From positions 288 through 25,256 of the forward strand of contig DJPO01000011.1 in assembly GCA_002437405.1 (NCBI GenBank): a stretch of DNA of 24,969 nt, in the 5' to 3' direction. The position numbers and the translations under genes were made by a program. The notes under the pieces were generated by a model. The model had not been told where the DNA came from, searched no databases, and was given only the letters and a program-made list of their open reading frames with translations. The DNA comes from Opitutia bacterium UBA6410 (GTDB lineage Bacteria; Verrucomicrobiota; Verrucomicrobiia; Opitutales; Intestinicryptomonadaceae). Positions 7,201 to 14,973 of the stretch are shown piece by piece (position 1 is the first letter of the stretch; every line of letters begins with the position of its first letter).

Positions 7201-8328
7201 ATGAATATTCAAAATCTGACAATTTTAGCCGAGGCGACGGGCGGTTGCGACATCGTCGCACTGCTTTTGCAGGTGCTCTTCGCGCTCGGGGCGATTATGC
7301 TTGTTATGTGTTTCGCGGGGCTGAGCGTCGTGGCGGAACGCAAGGTTTGCGCCTACATTCAGGGCAGATACGGGCCCAACCGCACGGCGATTGCGCTGGT
7401 GGCGGCGATTCCGTTTGTCGGGAATTTCCTCAAGAAAAACGGGCTTATGCAGCTGGCTGCGGACGGTCTCAAATTCCTCTTCAAGGAAGACCCGATTCCC
7501 GCGCACGTTCGCAAAGTCTGGTACGTTGCCGCCCCCATTATGGCTCTGACGCCCGTGTTGGTCGTCGCGGGGCTGATTCCCTTCGGCGTCTGGTGGAACG
7601 GCGAAAACGTCGCGCAGCCGCTGTCGGCAACGAATATCGACCTTAGCCTGCTCCTCGCGCTGGCGGTTAGCTCGCTGGGGGTCTTCGCCTCGTGCATGGC
7701 GGGGTGGTCGTCGAACAGCAAATTCCCCTACTTGGGCGCGATGCGCGCGTCCGCGCAAGTCATCAGCTTCGAGCTTTGCATGGGTCTGAGTATCCTGCCC
7801 GTAGTCCTCTGGATTTCGGGGCACACGGCAAATCCCCTCAGCCTCTTTGAAATCGGCAATTACCAAACGGGCAACTGGTGGTTCTGCATCTCCCAGCCCG
7901 TCTCCGCTCTCATATTTTTAATCTGCCTTTTCGCCGAAACAAACAGACTGCCGTTCGATATGGCCGAGAGCGAAACCGACTTGGTCAGCGGCTATCACAC
8001 CGAATACGGCTCGTTCAAATTCGGGCTGTTTTTCGTCGGCGAATACGGGCACATGGTCGCGGGGTCGTCGCTGTTCATCGTGCTGTTCCTCGGCGGTTGG
8101 AATCCCCTGCCGTGGTGCGAATGGCCGGCGTCGTGGGGCTGGATTTCCACGGTGCTGTCGCTGCTTACGTTCATCGTGAAAATCGCGATGATGTTGTTCT
8201 TCATGATTTGGGTGCGCTGGACTCTCCCGCGCTTCAGATACGATCAGGTTATGCGGATAGGCTGGAAAATCACCATGCCGATTGCGCTTGCAAACGCCGT
8301 ATTCTACCTGTGCTTGGCTTCAATTTAA
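7201..8328 (+). CDS. nuoH: NADH-quinone oxidoreductase subunit H (ND1)
   Basis: NuoH is the membrane subunit that forms much of the quinone channel and joins the peripheral arm to the proton-pumping arm. It has 375 residues and about eight or nine hydrophobic helices. Family signatures are ERKVCAYIQGRYGPNR (46-61), the loop DGLKFLFKEDPIP (88-100), the conserved acidic E191 in ISFELCMGL, AETNRLPFDMAE (245-256) and LVSGYHTEY (261-269). All key acidic loop segments look intact. The ATG follows an AGGA-containing stretch nine bases after the nuoG stop. Confidence 0.97.
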   Translation: MNIQNLTILAEATGGCDIVALLLQVLFALGAIMLVMCFAGLSVVAERKVCAYIQGRYGPNRTAIALVAAIPFVGNFLKKNGLMQLAADGLKFLFKEDPIPAHVRKVWYVAAPIMALTPVLVVAGLIPFGVWWNGENVAQPLSATNIDLSLLLALAVSSLGVFASCMAGWSSNSKFPYLGAMRASAQVISFELCMGLSILPVVLWISGHTANPLSLFEIGNYQTGNWWFCISQPVSALIFLICLFAETNRLPFDMAESETDLVSGYHTEYGSFKFGLFFVGEYGHMVAGSSLFIVLFLGGWNPLPWCEWPASWGWISTVLSLLTFIVKIAMMLFFMIWVRWTLPRFRYDQVMRIGWKITMPIALANAVFYLCLASI

Positions 8329-8340
8329 AAAATCTTTCTT

Positions 8341-8877
8341 ATGGCAATCGTAGTTGAAAGAAAATCCCCCACGCTGCTCGAGCGCACATATCTGCCGCAG
8401 ATTATCTCGGGCTTGTGGATTACCCTGAAAAATTTCTTCAGGCCGAAAGTAACTCTCCAATACCCCGACCAGCAGCCCGTTCTGCCCGAAGGGTACAGGG
8501 GCGCGCCGACCCTCGTGAAGGACTCGTACGGCCGCGAAAAGTGCGTCTCGTGCCAGCTTTGCGAATTCGTCTGCCCCTCTAAGGCAATCAAGGTGACCCC
8601 CGGAGCAATCGACCCGTCGAGCCCATACGCGTTCATCGAAAAAGCCCCCAAGGACTTCCAAATAGATATGCTAAGGTGCATATACTGCGGTCTTTGCGAG
8701 GAAGTCTGCCCCGAAAAGGCGATAGTCCTGCAAAAGGAATTTTCGATTAACGGCGACTCCCGCGCAAAGTTCGTGCGCCACAAGCAGGAACTTTACGCAA
8801 ACGGCGGAGTTATGCCCGACAAAATTATGAAGTGGAAAAAGGTCAAGGATACCGCCGAACTCGAAGGAGGCCGCTAA
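8341..8877 (+). CDS. nuoI: NADH-quinone oxidoreductase subunit I (TYKY, two 4Fe-4S)
   Basis: NuoI carries clusters N6a and N6b, which link NuoG to N2 in NuoB. Two ferredoxin motifs are complete: C68, C71, C74, C78 and C113, C116, C119, C123, each followed by the usual Pro. The N-terminal amphipathic region (about residues 15-35) lies on the membrane in known structures. Length (178 residues) is normal. Its TAA stop overlaps the nuoJ ATG (TAATG), and the nuoJ ribosome-binding site lies inside its last codons, so the two genes are translationally coupled. Confidence 0.97.
   Translation: MAIVVERKSPTLLERTYLPQIISGLWITLKNFFRPKVTLQYPDQQPVLPEGYRGAPTLVKDSYGREKCVSCQLCEFVCPSKAIKVTPGAIDPSSPYAFIEKAPKDFQIDMLRCIYCGLCEEVCPEKAIVLQKEFSINGDSRAKFVRHKQELYANGGVMPDKIMKWKKVKDTAELEGGR
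8864..8870 (+). promoter_or_regulatory. nuoJ: Strong Shine-Dalgarno site for nuoJ
   Basis: AAGGAGG sits six bases before the nuoJ ATG, within the end of nuoI. It decides the nuoJ start and contrasts with most genes here, which lack such a motif. Confidence 0.85.
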
Positions 8878-9389
8878 TGGAACTTATAATGTACTATATT
8901 TTTTGCGCGATGGCTCTGGGCGGTGCGCTCGGAGTTATCCTCGCGCGCGGATACGTGAACTCGGCGATGTCGATGCTGCTTTCGATGTTGGGAGTTGCGG
9001 GAATGATGCTGCTTATGAAGGCGTATTTTATCGCGTTCATAATGGTGAGCGTCTACGCGGGGGCGGTTCTGGTGCTCTTCGTGTTCGTGGTAATGCTCAT
9101 GGGCGAAGAGCGCGACGGGGCGGGGTTTTTCAAGAAGCTCGCGCTTGTCGTGCTCTGGGCGGCTTTGGGTGTGTGCGTGCACATTCTCGCGCCGACACTG
9201 CTCGCCGACGCCGATTCCGCAAAGCTCGCCGCGGCGGACTCGGTCTCCGCGCTGGCTTCGGTCAAAAACTACGGGCTCGCGCTTTTCACGCAATTTATGC
9301 TTCCGCTCCAGATATGCGGGGCGTTGCTGCTTGCGGCAATGTTGGGCGTAATCGTAATCGCAAAACCTTCGCGCGGCAGAGCCGAATAA
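8877..9389 (+). CDS. nuoJ: NADH-quinone oxidoreductase subunit J (ND6)
   Basis: NuoJ is a small membrane-arm subunit of 170 residues with five predicted helices. The signature around TM3, SVYAGAVLVLFVFVVMLMG (58 onward), includes Y60 and the glycine where the pi-bulge that changes with turnover is found in known structures. The frame is open to an ATG at 8832, but the ATG at 8877 is chosen: it gives the family's usual N-terminus and is preceded by AAGGAGG (8864-8870), the strongest Shine-Dalgarno site in the window. It overlaps the nuoI stop by one base. The gene ends 16 bases before nuoK. Confidence 0.96.
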   Translation: MELIMYYIFCAMALGGALGVILARGYVNSAMSMLLSMLGVAGMMLLMKAYFIAFIMVSVYAGAVLVLFVFVVMLMGEERDGAGFFKKLALVVLWAALGVCVHILAPTLLADADSAKLAAADSVSALASVKNYGLALFTQFMLPLQICGALLLAAMLGVIVIAKPSRGRAE

Positions 9390-9405
9390 CCAAATTTTTC
9401 AGACT

Positions 9406-9708
9406 ATGGACATTTTAAACCAATTTTTACCGCCGTCGCTGCTGCTGTTCGCAACGGGGCTTATCGGCGTGATGTTCAAGAGAAATCTCGTGACGATTTT
9501 CATGTGCGTGGAGATTATGTTGTGCGGGGCGATGCTCGCGATGATAACTTTCGCGGCGGCGTATTCCGACATTTCGGGCGCGGTTTTCGCGTTCTTCGCG
9601 CTGGCAATCGGCGCGGCGGAAGTCGCCGTGGGGCTTGCGATAATCACGCAGCTTTTCAGAGTCGAAAACACCGTCTCGACCAAGAACCTCAACACTTTGG
9701 GAGACTGA
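9406..9708 (+). CDS. nuoK: NADH-quinone oxidoreductase subunit K (ND4L)
   Basis: NuoK is a three-helix membrane subunit of 100 residues, the typical length. The two buried glutamates needed for proton translocation are in place: E36 (CVEIMLCGAML) and E72 (GAAEVAVGLAI), with numbering identical to E. coli NuoK. The gene lies between nuoJ and nuoL in canonical order and ends one base before nuoL starts. Confidence 0.97.
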   Translation: MDILNQFLPPSLLLFATGLIGVMFKRNLVTIFMCVEIMLCGAMLAMITFAAAYSDISGAVFAFFALAIGAAEVAVGLAIITQLFRVENTVSTKNLNTLGD

Positions 9709-9709
9709 T

Positions 9710-11611
9710 ATGCAAACCGAACTTTCGCTTCTGCTTCTAATGCCCCTGTGCGCGGCGGCGCTGATTGTGCTGTTCTTCCGCAGGGGGCGCAAAATCCCCG
9801 CATTGCTTTCGGTAGGCAGTGCGGGCGCGGCGTTGGCAGTCGCCCTTGCGGCGCTGCTTTCGGACACGTCGCTTTACACGTCGTCGCTTGAGATGTTCAA
9901 GCTCGGCAACTTCACGCTCGACATGGGCTTTCTGCTCGACAAGCCCGCGGCGAATATGCTGTTTGTCGTATGCTTTGTGGGCTTCCTAATCCACGTTTTC
10001 AGCGTCGGATATATGGACGATGACGACTCTCGCGGAAGATTCTTCGCGGGAATGAGCTTCTTCATGTTCTCGATGACGGGGCTGGTGCTTTCGTCGAATC
10101 TGTTTATGATGTTCGTGTTCTGGGAGCTTGTCGGGTTCTCGTCCTACGCGCTGATTGCGCACTATAGCTCCACCGACGCCGCCAAGGAGGCGTCCAAAAA
10201 GGCGTTTATCGTAAACCGCGTGGGCGACTTCGGTTTCTTGCTCGGGATAATATTCTGCTGGAGCACGTTCGGGACGACCGATTTCTCGGAGCTTGCGAAA
10301 ATCGTCGCAACCAACCCCGAAAGCGCCTCGACGGCGATGGGGCTGTTGCTGCTTTGCGGCTTCCTCGGCAAGAGTGCGCAGTTCCCGCTGCAAGTCTGGC
10401 TGCCCGACGCAATGGCCGGCCCGACTCCCGTTTCGGCGCTAATCCACGCGGCGACGATGGTCGCGGCGGGCGTGTTTATGATGGTAAGGCTTTGCTCGTT
10501 CGGCTTCCTGACCCCCGAAGTTCTCGACGTCGTTCTCGTGCTCTGCTCGCTGATGGCGTTTTGTGCGGGTCTTTGGGCGTTGGGGCAGACGGACATCAAA
10601 AAGATTCTCGCGTACTCGACCCTCGCGCACTTGGGGCTTATGGGCTCGGCAATCGCGCTCGGGTACGACTTGGCGATGTTCCACCTCACGACCCACGCGT
10701 TTTTCAAGGCGACCCTCTTCCTCGTTGCAGGCTCGATAATCCACGCCTGCCACCACGAACAGGACATCTACAAGATGGGCGGACTTTTCAAAAAGATGCC
10801 CATTACCTCGATTGCCGCGCTTTTGGCGACGCTCTCGATTGTGGCAATCCCGTACTTTGCGGGATATTTCAGTAAGGAGGCGATTGTCGTTGCCGCGTTC
10901 AGGCGCATGGCAAGCGGCGTTCTGCTCGACCAAATCGCGTTCGGACTGATTTTCGTGGCGGCGGCTCTCACGCCCGTTTATATGTTCCGCCTCTTCTTCA
11001 ACGTGTTCTGCGGAACTCCCCGCTCCGAGGCGGCAAAATCCGCCCGCGAAAGCTCGCTGTTTATGACGCTTCCGCTCGTAGTCTTGGGCATCTACTCGCT
11101 CGCGGGCGCGTGGGGCTTCGAATTCGGCTTCCAGTGGCTCGGCGGAAAATTCTGCGGACTTATCCCCGCGTCGGCGACTTCGTTTGTCGGCGAACTTCTC
11201 AAGAACCACTCGTCCTCGGCGGACATCGCCGAAGCGGCTGGAATGGTCGAAAAGGCTGCGCTGCTTTGCACGTTTGTGGGCATTGCCTTCGCGTACGTAG
11301 TCTACGGCCGCAACAAGGGGTACGACCCGATTCAGAAAAATTTCCCGACCCTCTACAACGCCCTCGAACAGCACGGCTGGTTCGACCGCGTCTACAACTG
11401 GTACGTCGTGAAAGTCCAGCAGAGGATTGCGACATTCCTCGCGACGTTCGTCGACTTGCTCGTAATCGAGCTGTTGTGCGTGCGCGGCGCGGGCATAGTT
11501 TGCGCGGTTGTCGGGCACGGCTTCAAAAAACTGCACGACTGTTCGTGCAACTCGCAGGTCAAGTGGCTCGTCTTCGGGGTCGTTTTGCTGATGGTTCTCA
11601 TTTTCGCATAG
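9710..11611 (+). CDS. nuoL: NADH-quinone oxidoreductase subunit L (ND5)
   Basis: NuoL is the distal antiporter-like proton-pumping subunit, 633 residues with about 16 helices. Key charged positions match E. coli NuoL: E139 (FVFWELVGFSSY), D173 (NRVGDFGF), K221 (GKSAQFPLQVWLPDAM) and H246 (SALIHAATMVAAG). The segment HHEQDIYKMGGL and a final hydrophobic helix after a long lateral stretch are also typical. All pump residues checked are intact, in contrast to NuoM. GGGAG six bases before the ATG may serve as a ribosome-binding site. nuoM follows after nine bases. Confidence 0.97.
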   Translation: MQTELSLLLLMPLCAAALIVLFFRRGRKIPALLSVGSAGAALAVALAALLSDTSLYTSSLEMFKLGNFTLDMGFLLDKPAANMLFVVCFVGFLIHVFSVGYMDDDDSRGRFFAGMSFFMFSMTGLVLSSNLFMMFVFWELVGFSSYALIAHYSSTDAAKEASKKAFIVNRVGDFGFLLGIIFCWSTFGTTDFSELAKIVATNPESASTAMGLLLLCGFLGKSAQFPLQVWLPDAMAGPTPVSALIHAATMVAAGVFMMVRLCSFGFLTPEVLDVVLVLCSLMAFCAGLWALGQTDIKKILAYSTLAHLGLMGSAIALGYDLAMFHLTTHAFFKATLFLVAGSIIHACHHEQDIYKMGGLFKKMPITSIAALLATLSIVAIPYFAGYFSKEAIVVAAFRRMASGVLLDQIAFGLIFVAAALTPVYMFRLFFNVFCGTPRSEAAKSARESSLFMTLPLVVLGIYSLAGAWGFEFGFQWLGGKFCGLIPASATSFVGELLKNHSSSADIAEAAGMVEKAALLCTFVGIAFAYVVYGRNKGYDPIQKNFPTLYNALEQHGWFDRVYNWYVVKVQQRIATFLATFVDLLVIELLCVRGAGIVCAVVGHGFKKLHDCSCNSQVKWLVFGVVLLMVLIFA

Positions 11612-11620
11612 GATATTCGT

Positions 11621-13105
11621 ATGGAAAACTTTTATCAAATTCTTCTCGCGTGCGGCGTTTGCGCGCCTTTTGCGGCCGCCGCGGTTATCGTGTGCCTGTG
11701 GCCGTTTGTCTCGGCGCGTGCCGCCAAGGGCTTGTCGCTCGTTGCGGCGGGCGTTCTTGCGGTTGTGGCAATCGCGCTTTGGAGTGCAATGGGTTCCGAC
11801 GGCGCGTTCAAGTTTGCGACAAACTTCCCGCTTCTGCCGCAGTTTGCGCTTAACGCGGTTTCCGCCCCGCTTTTCGCCCTCGCGGGCATAGTGGGGTTTG
11901 CGGCGGTCTGGCAGGCGTCGATTGCCGATATGCGCGGCGCGAAGCTCTATTGCCTCATGCTTATGGTTATGCTCGGCGGCCTCGCGGGCGCGTTTGCGAG
12001 CACCAATCTCATCTGGATATACGCCTTCCACGAATTTGCGCTGATTCCCACGTTCGTTGCAATGAACCTTTGGGGCGGCGCGGGGCGCAGAATGGCGGCA
12101 ATGCAGATGGCGGTCTATCTGACTTTGGGCGCGCTCGTTTCGCTAATCGGCATTATCGCGCTCTACGCACAGGCGGGCGCGGAAGGCTTCGGGCTTGCCG
12201 ACATCGACGTTGCGCTTGTTGCGAACTCGATTTCCGCAGACTGGCAGTCGTACATATTCGGACTCCTGCTCTTCGGTCTGGGCACGCTCGTTTCGCTCTT
12301 CCCGTTCTACTCTTGGGCTCCCCGCGCGTACGCCTCCGCTCCGACGGCGTTTGCGATGTTGCATGCGGGCGTTCTCAAAAAGTTCGGTTTGTATGTCCTA
12401 ATCCAAGTCGCCTATCCGTTTCTCGCAATCGGGGCGGCGGACTGGTCGCTGACGATTGCGGTTCTCGCGCTCTTCAACGTAATTTTCATCGGACTTCTGA
12501 CAATGGCTCAGCGCGACCTGAAGATGATGGTCGCCTACTCGAGCGTCGCGCACATGGGCATCTGCTTCCTCGGCTTGGCGACGATGAGCGTTCTGGGCGT
12601 CGGCGGTGCGATTTTGATGATGTTCGGGCACGGCATAAGCGTCGCGCTGATGTTGATGCTCTCGACTATGATTATAAACCGCACGGGGCAGTGGGAAATG
12701 TCCAAGATGGGCGGGCTCTACCGCAAAGCCCCCGTTTTGGGCGCGTTCTTCGTGGCGGCGAGCTTCGCGGGCGTCGGGCTTCCGGGGTTCGCGAACTTCT
12801 GGGGCGAACTCAGCGTTCTGACGAGCCTCTGGAACTTCTCCCCGACAATCTGCATCTTGGGTGCGACGGGCATAATAATTTCGGCGATATATTCGCTCAG
12901 GGCGATTGCCAACGTGTTTATGGGCGAACCCGCCCCCGAGCTCGCCGCAAAATACGACACAATCGGCGATATGACCTTGGCGGAGAAAATCCCCGCGCTC
13001 ATACTGGTAATCGGCCTGCTTGTCGTGGGCTTCTTCCCGAAAACAATCACGACGGGCTTGGATTCGTACCTCTCGTCCGTGCCGACCTTCTCCCAAACTA
13101 AATAG
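11621..13105 (+). CDS. nuoM: NADH-quinone oxidoreductase subunit M (ND4), divergent
   Basis: NuoM is the middle antiporter-like subunit of the membrane arm, 494 residues with about 14 helices. The TM5 glutamate is present (E138 in AFHEFALIPTF), as are the TM8 lysine (K254 in AGVLKKFG) and the TM12 glutamate (E396 in FWGELSVL). The normally invariant TM7 lysine (K234 in E. coli, in GFAVKMP) aligns with L223 in GLGTLVSLFPF. The following WLPDAH motif reads WAPRAY. The overall fold, operon position and remaining motifs leave no doubt about identity, so this is a divergent subtype. I believe comparable NuoM sequences occur in PVC-type bacteria but cannot verify it here. Confidence 0.95.
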   Translation: MENFYQILLACGVCAPFAAAAVIVCLWPFVSARAAKGLSLVAAGVLAVVAIALWSAMGSDGAFKFATNFPLLPQFALNAVSAPLFALAGIVGFAAVWQASIADMRGAKLYCLMLMVMLGGLAGAFASTNLIWIYAFHEFALIPTFVAMNLWGGAGRRMAAMQMAVYLTLGALVSLIGIIALYAQAGAEGFGLADIDVALVANSISADWQSYIFGLLLFGLGTLVSLFPFYSWAPRAYASAPTAFAMLHAGVLKKFGLYVLIQVAYPFLAIGAADWSLTIAVLALFNVIFIGLLTMAQRDLKMMVAYSSVAHMGICFLGLATMSVLGVGGAILMMFGHGISVALMLMLSTMIINRTGQWEMSKMGGLYRKAPVLGAFFVAASFAGVGLPGFANFWGELSVLTSLWNFSPTICILGATGIIISAIYSLRAIANVFMGEPAPELAAKYDTIGDMTLAEKIPALILVIGLLVVGFFPKTITTGLDSYLSSVPTFSQTK

Positions 13106-13113
13106 GCTTTTTT

Positions 13114-14541
13114 ATGGAAAACATGGTATCTTTTGACTGGGCGGGAGTCTCCGCCGAAGCCGTTTTATTTTGCGGCGCGATATTGGTCGTGCTGTTCGAG
13201 TCGCTCTTCCCGAAACGCGCATGGGCGGTTGCGGGGTTTGCGGTCTTGGCGATGGCCGGCTCGCTGGTTGCGGGCAGCTATGCGGCGATTCCCGAGCTTT
13301 CGTTCGGCGGGACGCTCGGCGCGTACGGCGAATTCGGCTATTTCATTACAGTTTGCGCGCTGCTTTCGGCGTTGCTCGGCTTCGGGTACTTCGCGAAGGG
13401 TGCGGGGCGCAAGTGCGAATTTCTGGCGGTGATAATGGTCTGCGCGGCGGCGATGTCGATATTCGTGCGTTCGCGCAACCTGATGTTGTCGTTTGTCGCG
13501 CTCGAGTGCGCGACGGTCTGCCTGTACGTCATGGCGGCGTGGGGCAGAACCCGCGCGGCGAGCCTCGAGGCTGCCGCAAAGTACCTCGTAATCAGCGGCG
13601 TTAGCGGCGGGCTGTTTTTGCTCGGCACGGCGTTTGCGTACGGGGCGGGGCTGGAGTCTGGCATAAACCTGCTCGATTTCGCGAATTTTACGCGCGGGCT
13701 CGACAACGGGTTGTTCCTTGTGGCAATGGCACTCGTGGTGTGCGCGGCACTCTTTAAGATTGCGGCATTCCCGTTCCAATTCTGGTCGCCCGATGTCTAC
13801 CAAGGCTCTCCGACTCCCGTGTCGGCGTTTTTCGCGGTCGGCTCGAAGGCGGCGGGCTTGGCGTTCTTGGCGAACCTCTGCCTGTCCTTCGACTTTTCCG
13901 CTGCGCCCGAGCTGCTCGACCGCGCGGTGTTCGCGCTTTCGGTGATTGCCGCGCTCACGATAATCGTCGGCAACCTCGGCGGTATTACGCAGGTTAACGT
14001 CAAGAGGCTGATGGGTTTTTCGGGCATTTCGAATGCGGGGTATCTGCTCGTGCTGATTACGGCGGTTCTCAAGTATCGCGGCGGCGCGGACTTGTTCGAC
14101 ACTTCGCTGTATTTCTACCTCACCGCATACATGTTCGCCAGCTACGGAATATTCTTTGTAATCAACCAGTTCGACGGCGACGACGACAGCCCGCTCGAAT
14201 TCTCCGACTTCCGCGGACTAATCCGCAAAAGCCCCGTGGCGGACTCCACGCTCGTAATCAACTTGGCGTCTTTGGCGGGTATCCCCCCGACGGCGGGATT
14301 CTTCGGAAAGCTGCTGATTCTGATAATGGCGTGGTACGCGCAGTTGTATGTGCTTATGGCAATTATGATTGCGGGCTCGGTAGTCTCGATTTTCTACTAC
14401 TTCGGCTGGATTCGCGCGAGCATCGACACGGCGGCTGGCGACGAACGCAAGCTTTCGGAGTCGGTTGCAATGCAGCCGACAATGCTCGCCCTGTCCGCCG
14501 CGACACTCGTTTTCGGCGTCTTCATATTTTACATGATGTAG
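13114..14541 (+). CDS. nuoN: NADH-quinone oxidoreductase subunit N (ND2)
   Basis: NuoN is the antiporter-like subunit nearest the quinone site, 475 residues and largely hydrophobic. Charged residues expected along the proton path are visible: E131 (FVALECATV), K215 (LFKIAAFPFQFWSPDVYQGSP) and K245 (VGSKAAG). The SPDVYQGSPTPV motif is a NuoN hallmark. It ends the complex I gene series. A 48-base gap to the next gene contains a small GGTT/AACC hairpin but no T-run, so read-through into the downstream genes is likely. Confidence 0.97.
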   Translation: MENMVSFDWAGVSAEAVLFCGAILVVLFESLFPKRAWAVAGFAVLAMAGSLVAGSYAAIPELSFGGTLGAYGEFGYFITVCALLSALLGFGYFAKGAGRKCEFLAVIMVCAAAMSIFVRSRNLMLSFVALECATVCLYVMAAWGRTRAASLEAAAKYLVISGVSGGLFLLGTAFAYGAGLESGINLLDFANFTRGLDNGLFLVAMALVVCAALFKIAAFPFQFWSPDVYQGSPTPVSAFFAVGSKAAGLAFLANLCLSFDFSAAPELLDRAVFALSVIAALTIIVGNLGGITQVNVKRLMGFSGISNAGYLLVLITAVLKYRGGADLFDTSLYFYLTAYMFASYGIFFVINQFDGDDDSPLEFSDFRGLIRKSPVADSTLVINLASLAGIPPTAGFFGKLLILIMAWYAQLYVLMAIMIAGSVVSIFYYFGWIRASIDTAAGDERKLSESVAMQPTMLALSAATLVFGVFIFYMM

Positions 14542-14589
14542 CGTGAAAATGGTTGCCAACCGCTACCCGATTTGTAGAAATTTTAACTT

Positions 14590-14961
14590 ATGAAATTTTT
14601 TGCGCCGATAATCGCCGCCGCGACACTGCTTTTTGTGTGCGGCTGCGAAACCAAAGACAGGGACGTATTCAGCCGTCAAATCGAAATCTACAGCGTGCCC
14701 GCGGGCGCGCCGATTGTCGTGGACGGATTGAAAATGGGCAAGACTCCGATGAGCATCGGCGTGGAAACCACCGAGGACGGCTACTTCGTCCGCAAGACGG
14801 TCATAACCGCCATTCCGCAGGAGGAGACGCTCCACACCCAGATTGTCTCCTTCCCGCCCTATCGCGTGTCCGACCCCGAAAAGAGCCGCGTGCCCGAAAA
14901 AATCACTTTCGATATGACAAAAGGCCCCGAACAGGAGGGCGGCGTCATCTCCGAATTCTAA
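14590..14961 (+). CDS. Small PEGA-like lipoprotein
   Basis: This 123-residue protein begins with a lipoprotein signal: a hydrophobic stretch ending FVCGC, with C19 as the likely lipidated cysteine (lipobox V-C-G-C). The mature part starts with a charged linker, then a segment of about residues 33-57 reading EIYSVPAGAPIVVDG and GKTPM. That matches the PEGA domain pattern of a beta strand, an AxVxVDG turn, then GxTP. PEGA domains occur in cell-envelope proteins; a specific role cannot be assigned. It lies 48 bases after nuoN and 12 bases before the tryptophan synthase gene, so it is probably co-transcribed with both. No Shine-Dalgarno motif precedes the ATG. Confidence 0.85.
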   Translation: MKFFAPIIAAATLLFVCGCETKDRDVFSRQIEIYSVPAGAPIVVDGLKMGKTPMSIGVETTEDGYFVRKTVITAIPQEETLHTQIVSFPPYRVSDPEKSRVPEKITFDMTKGPEQEGGVISEF

Positions 14962-14973
14962 CACTTTTTTACG

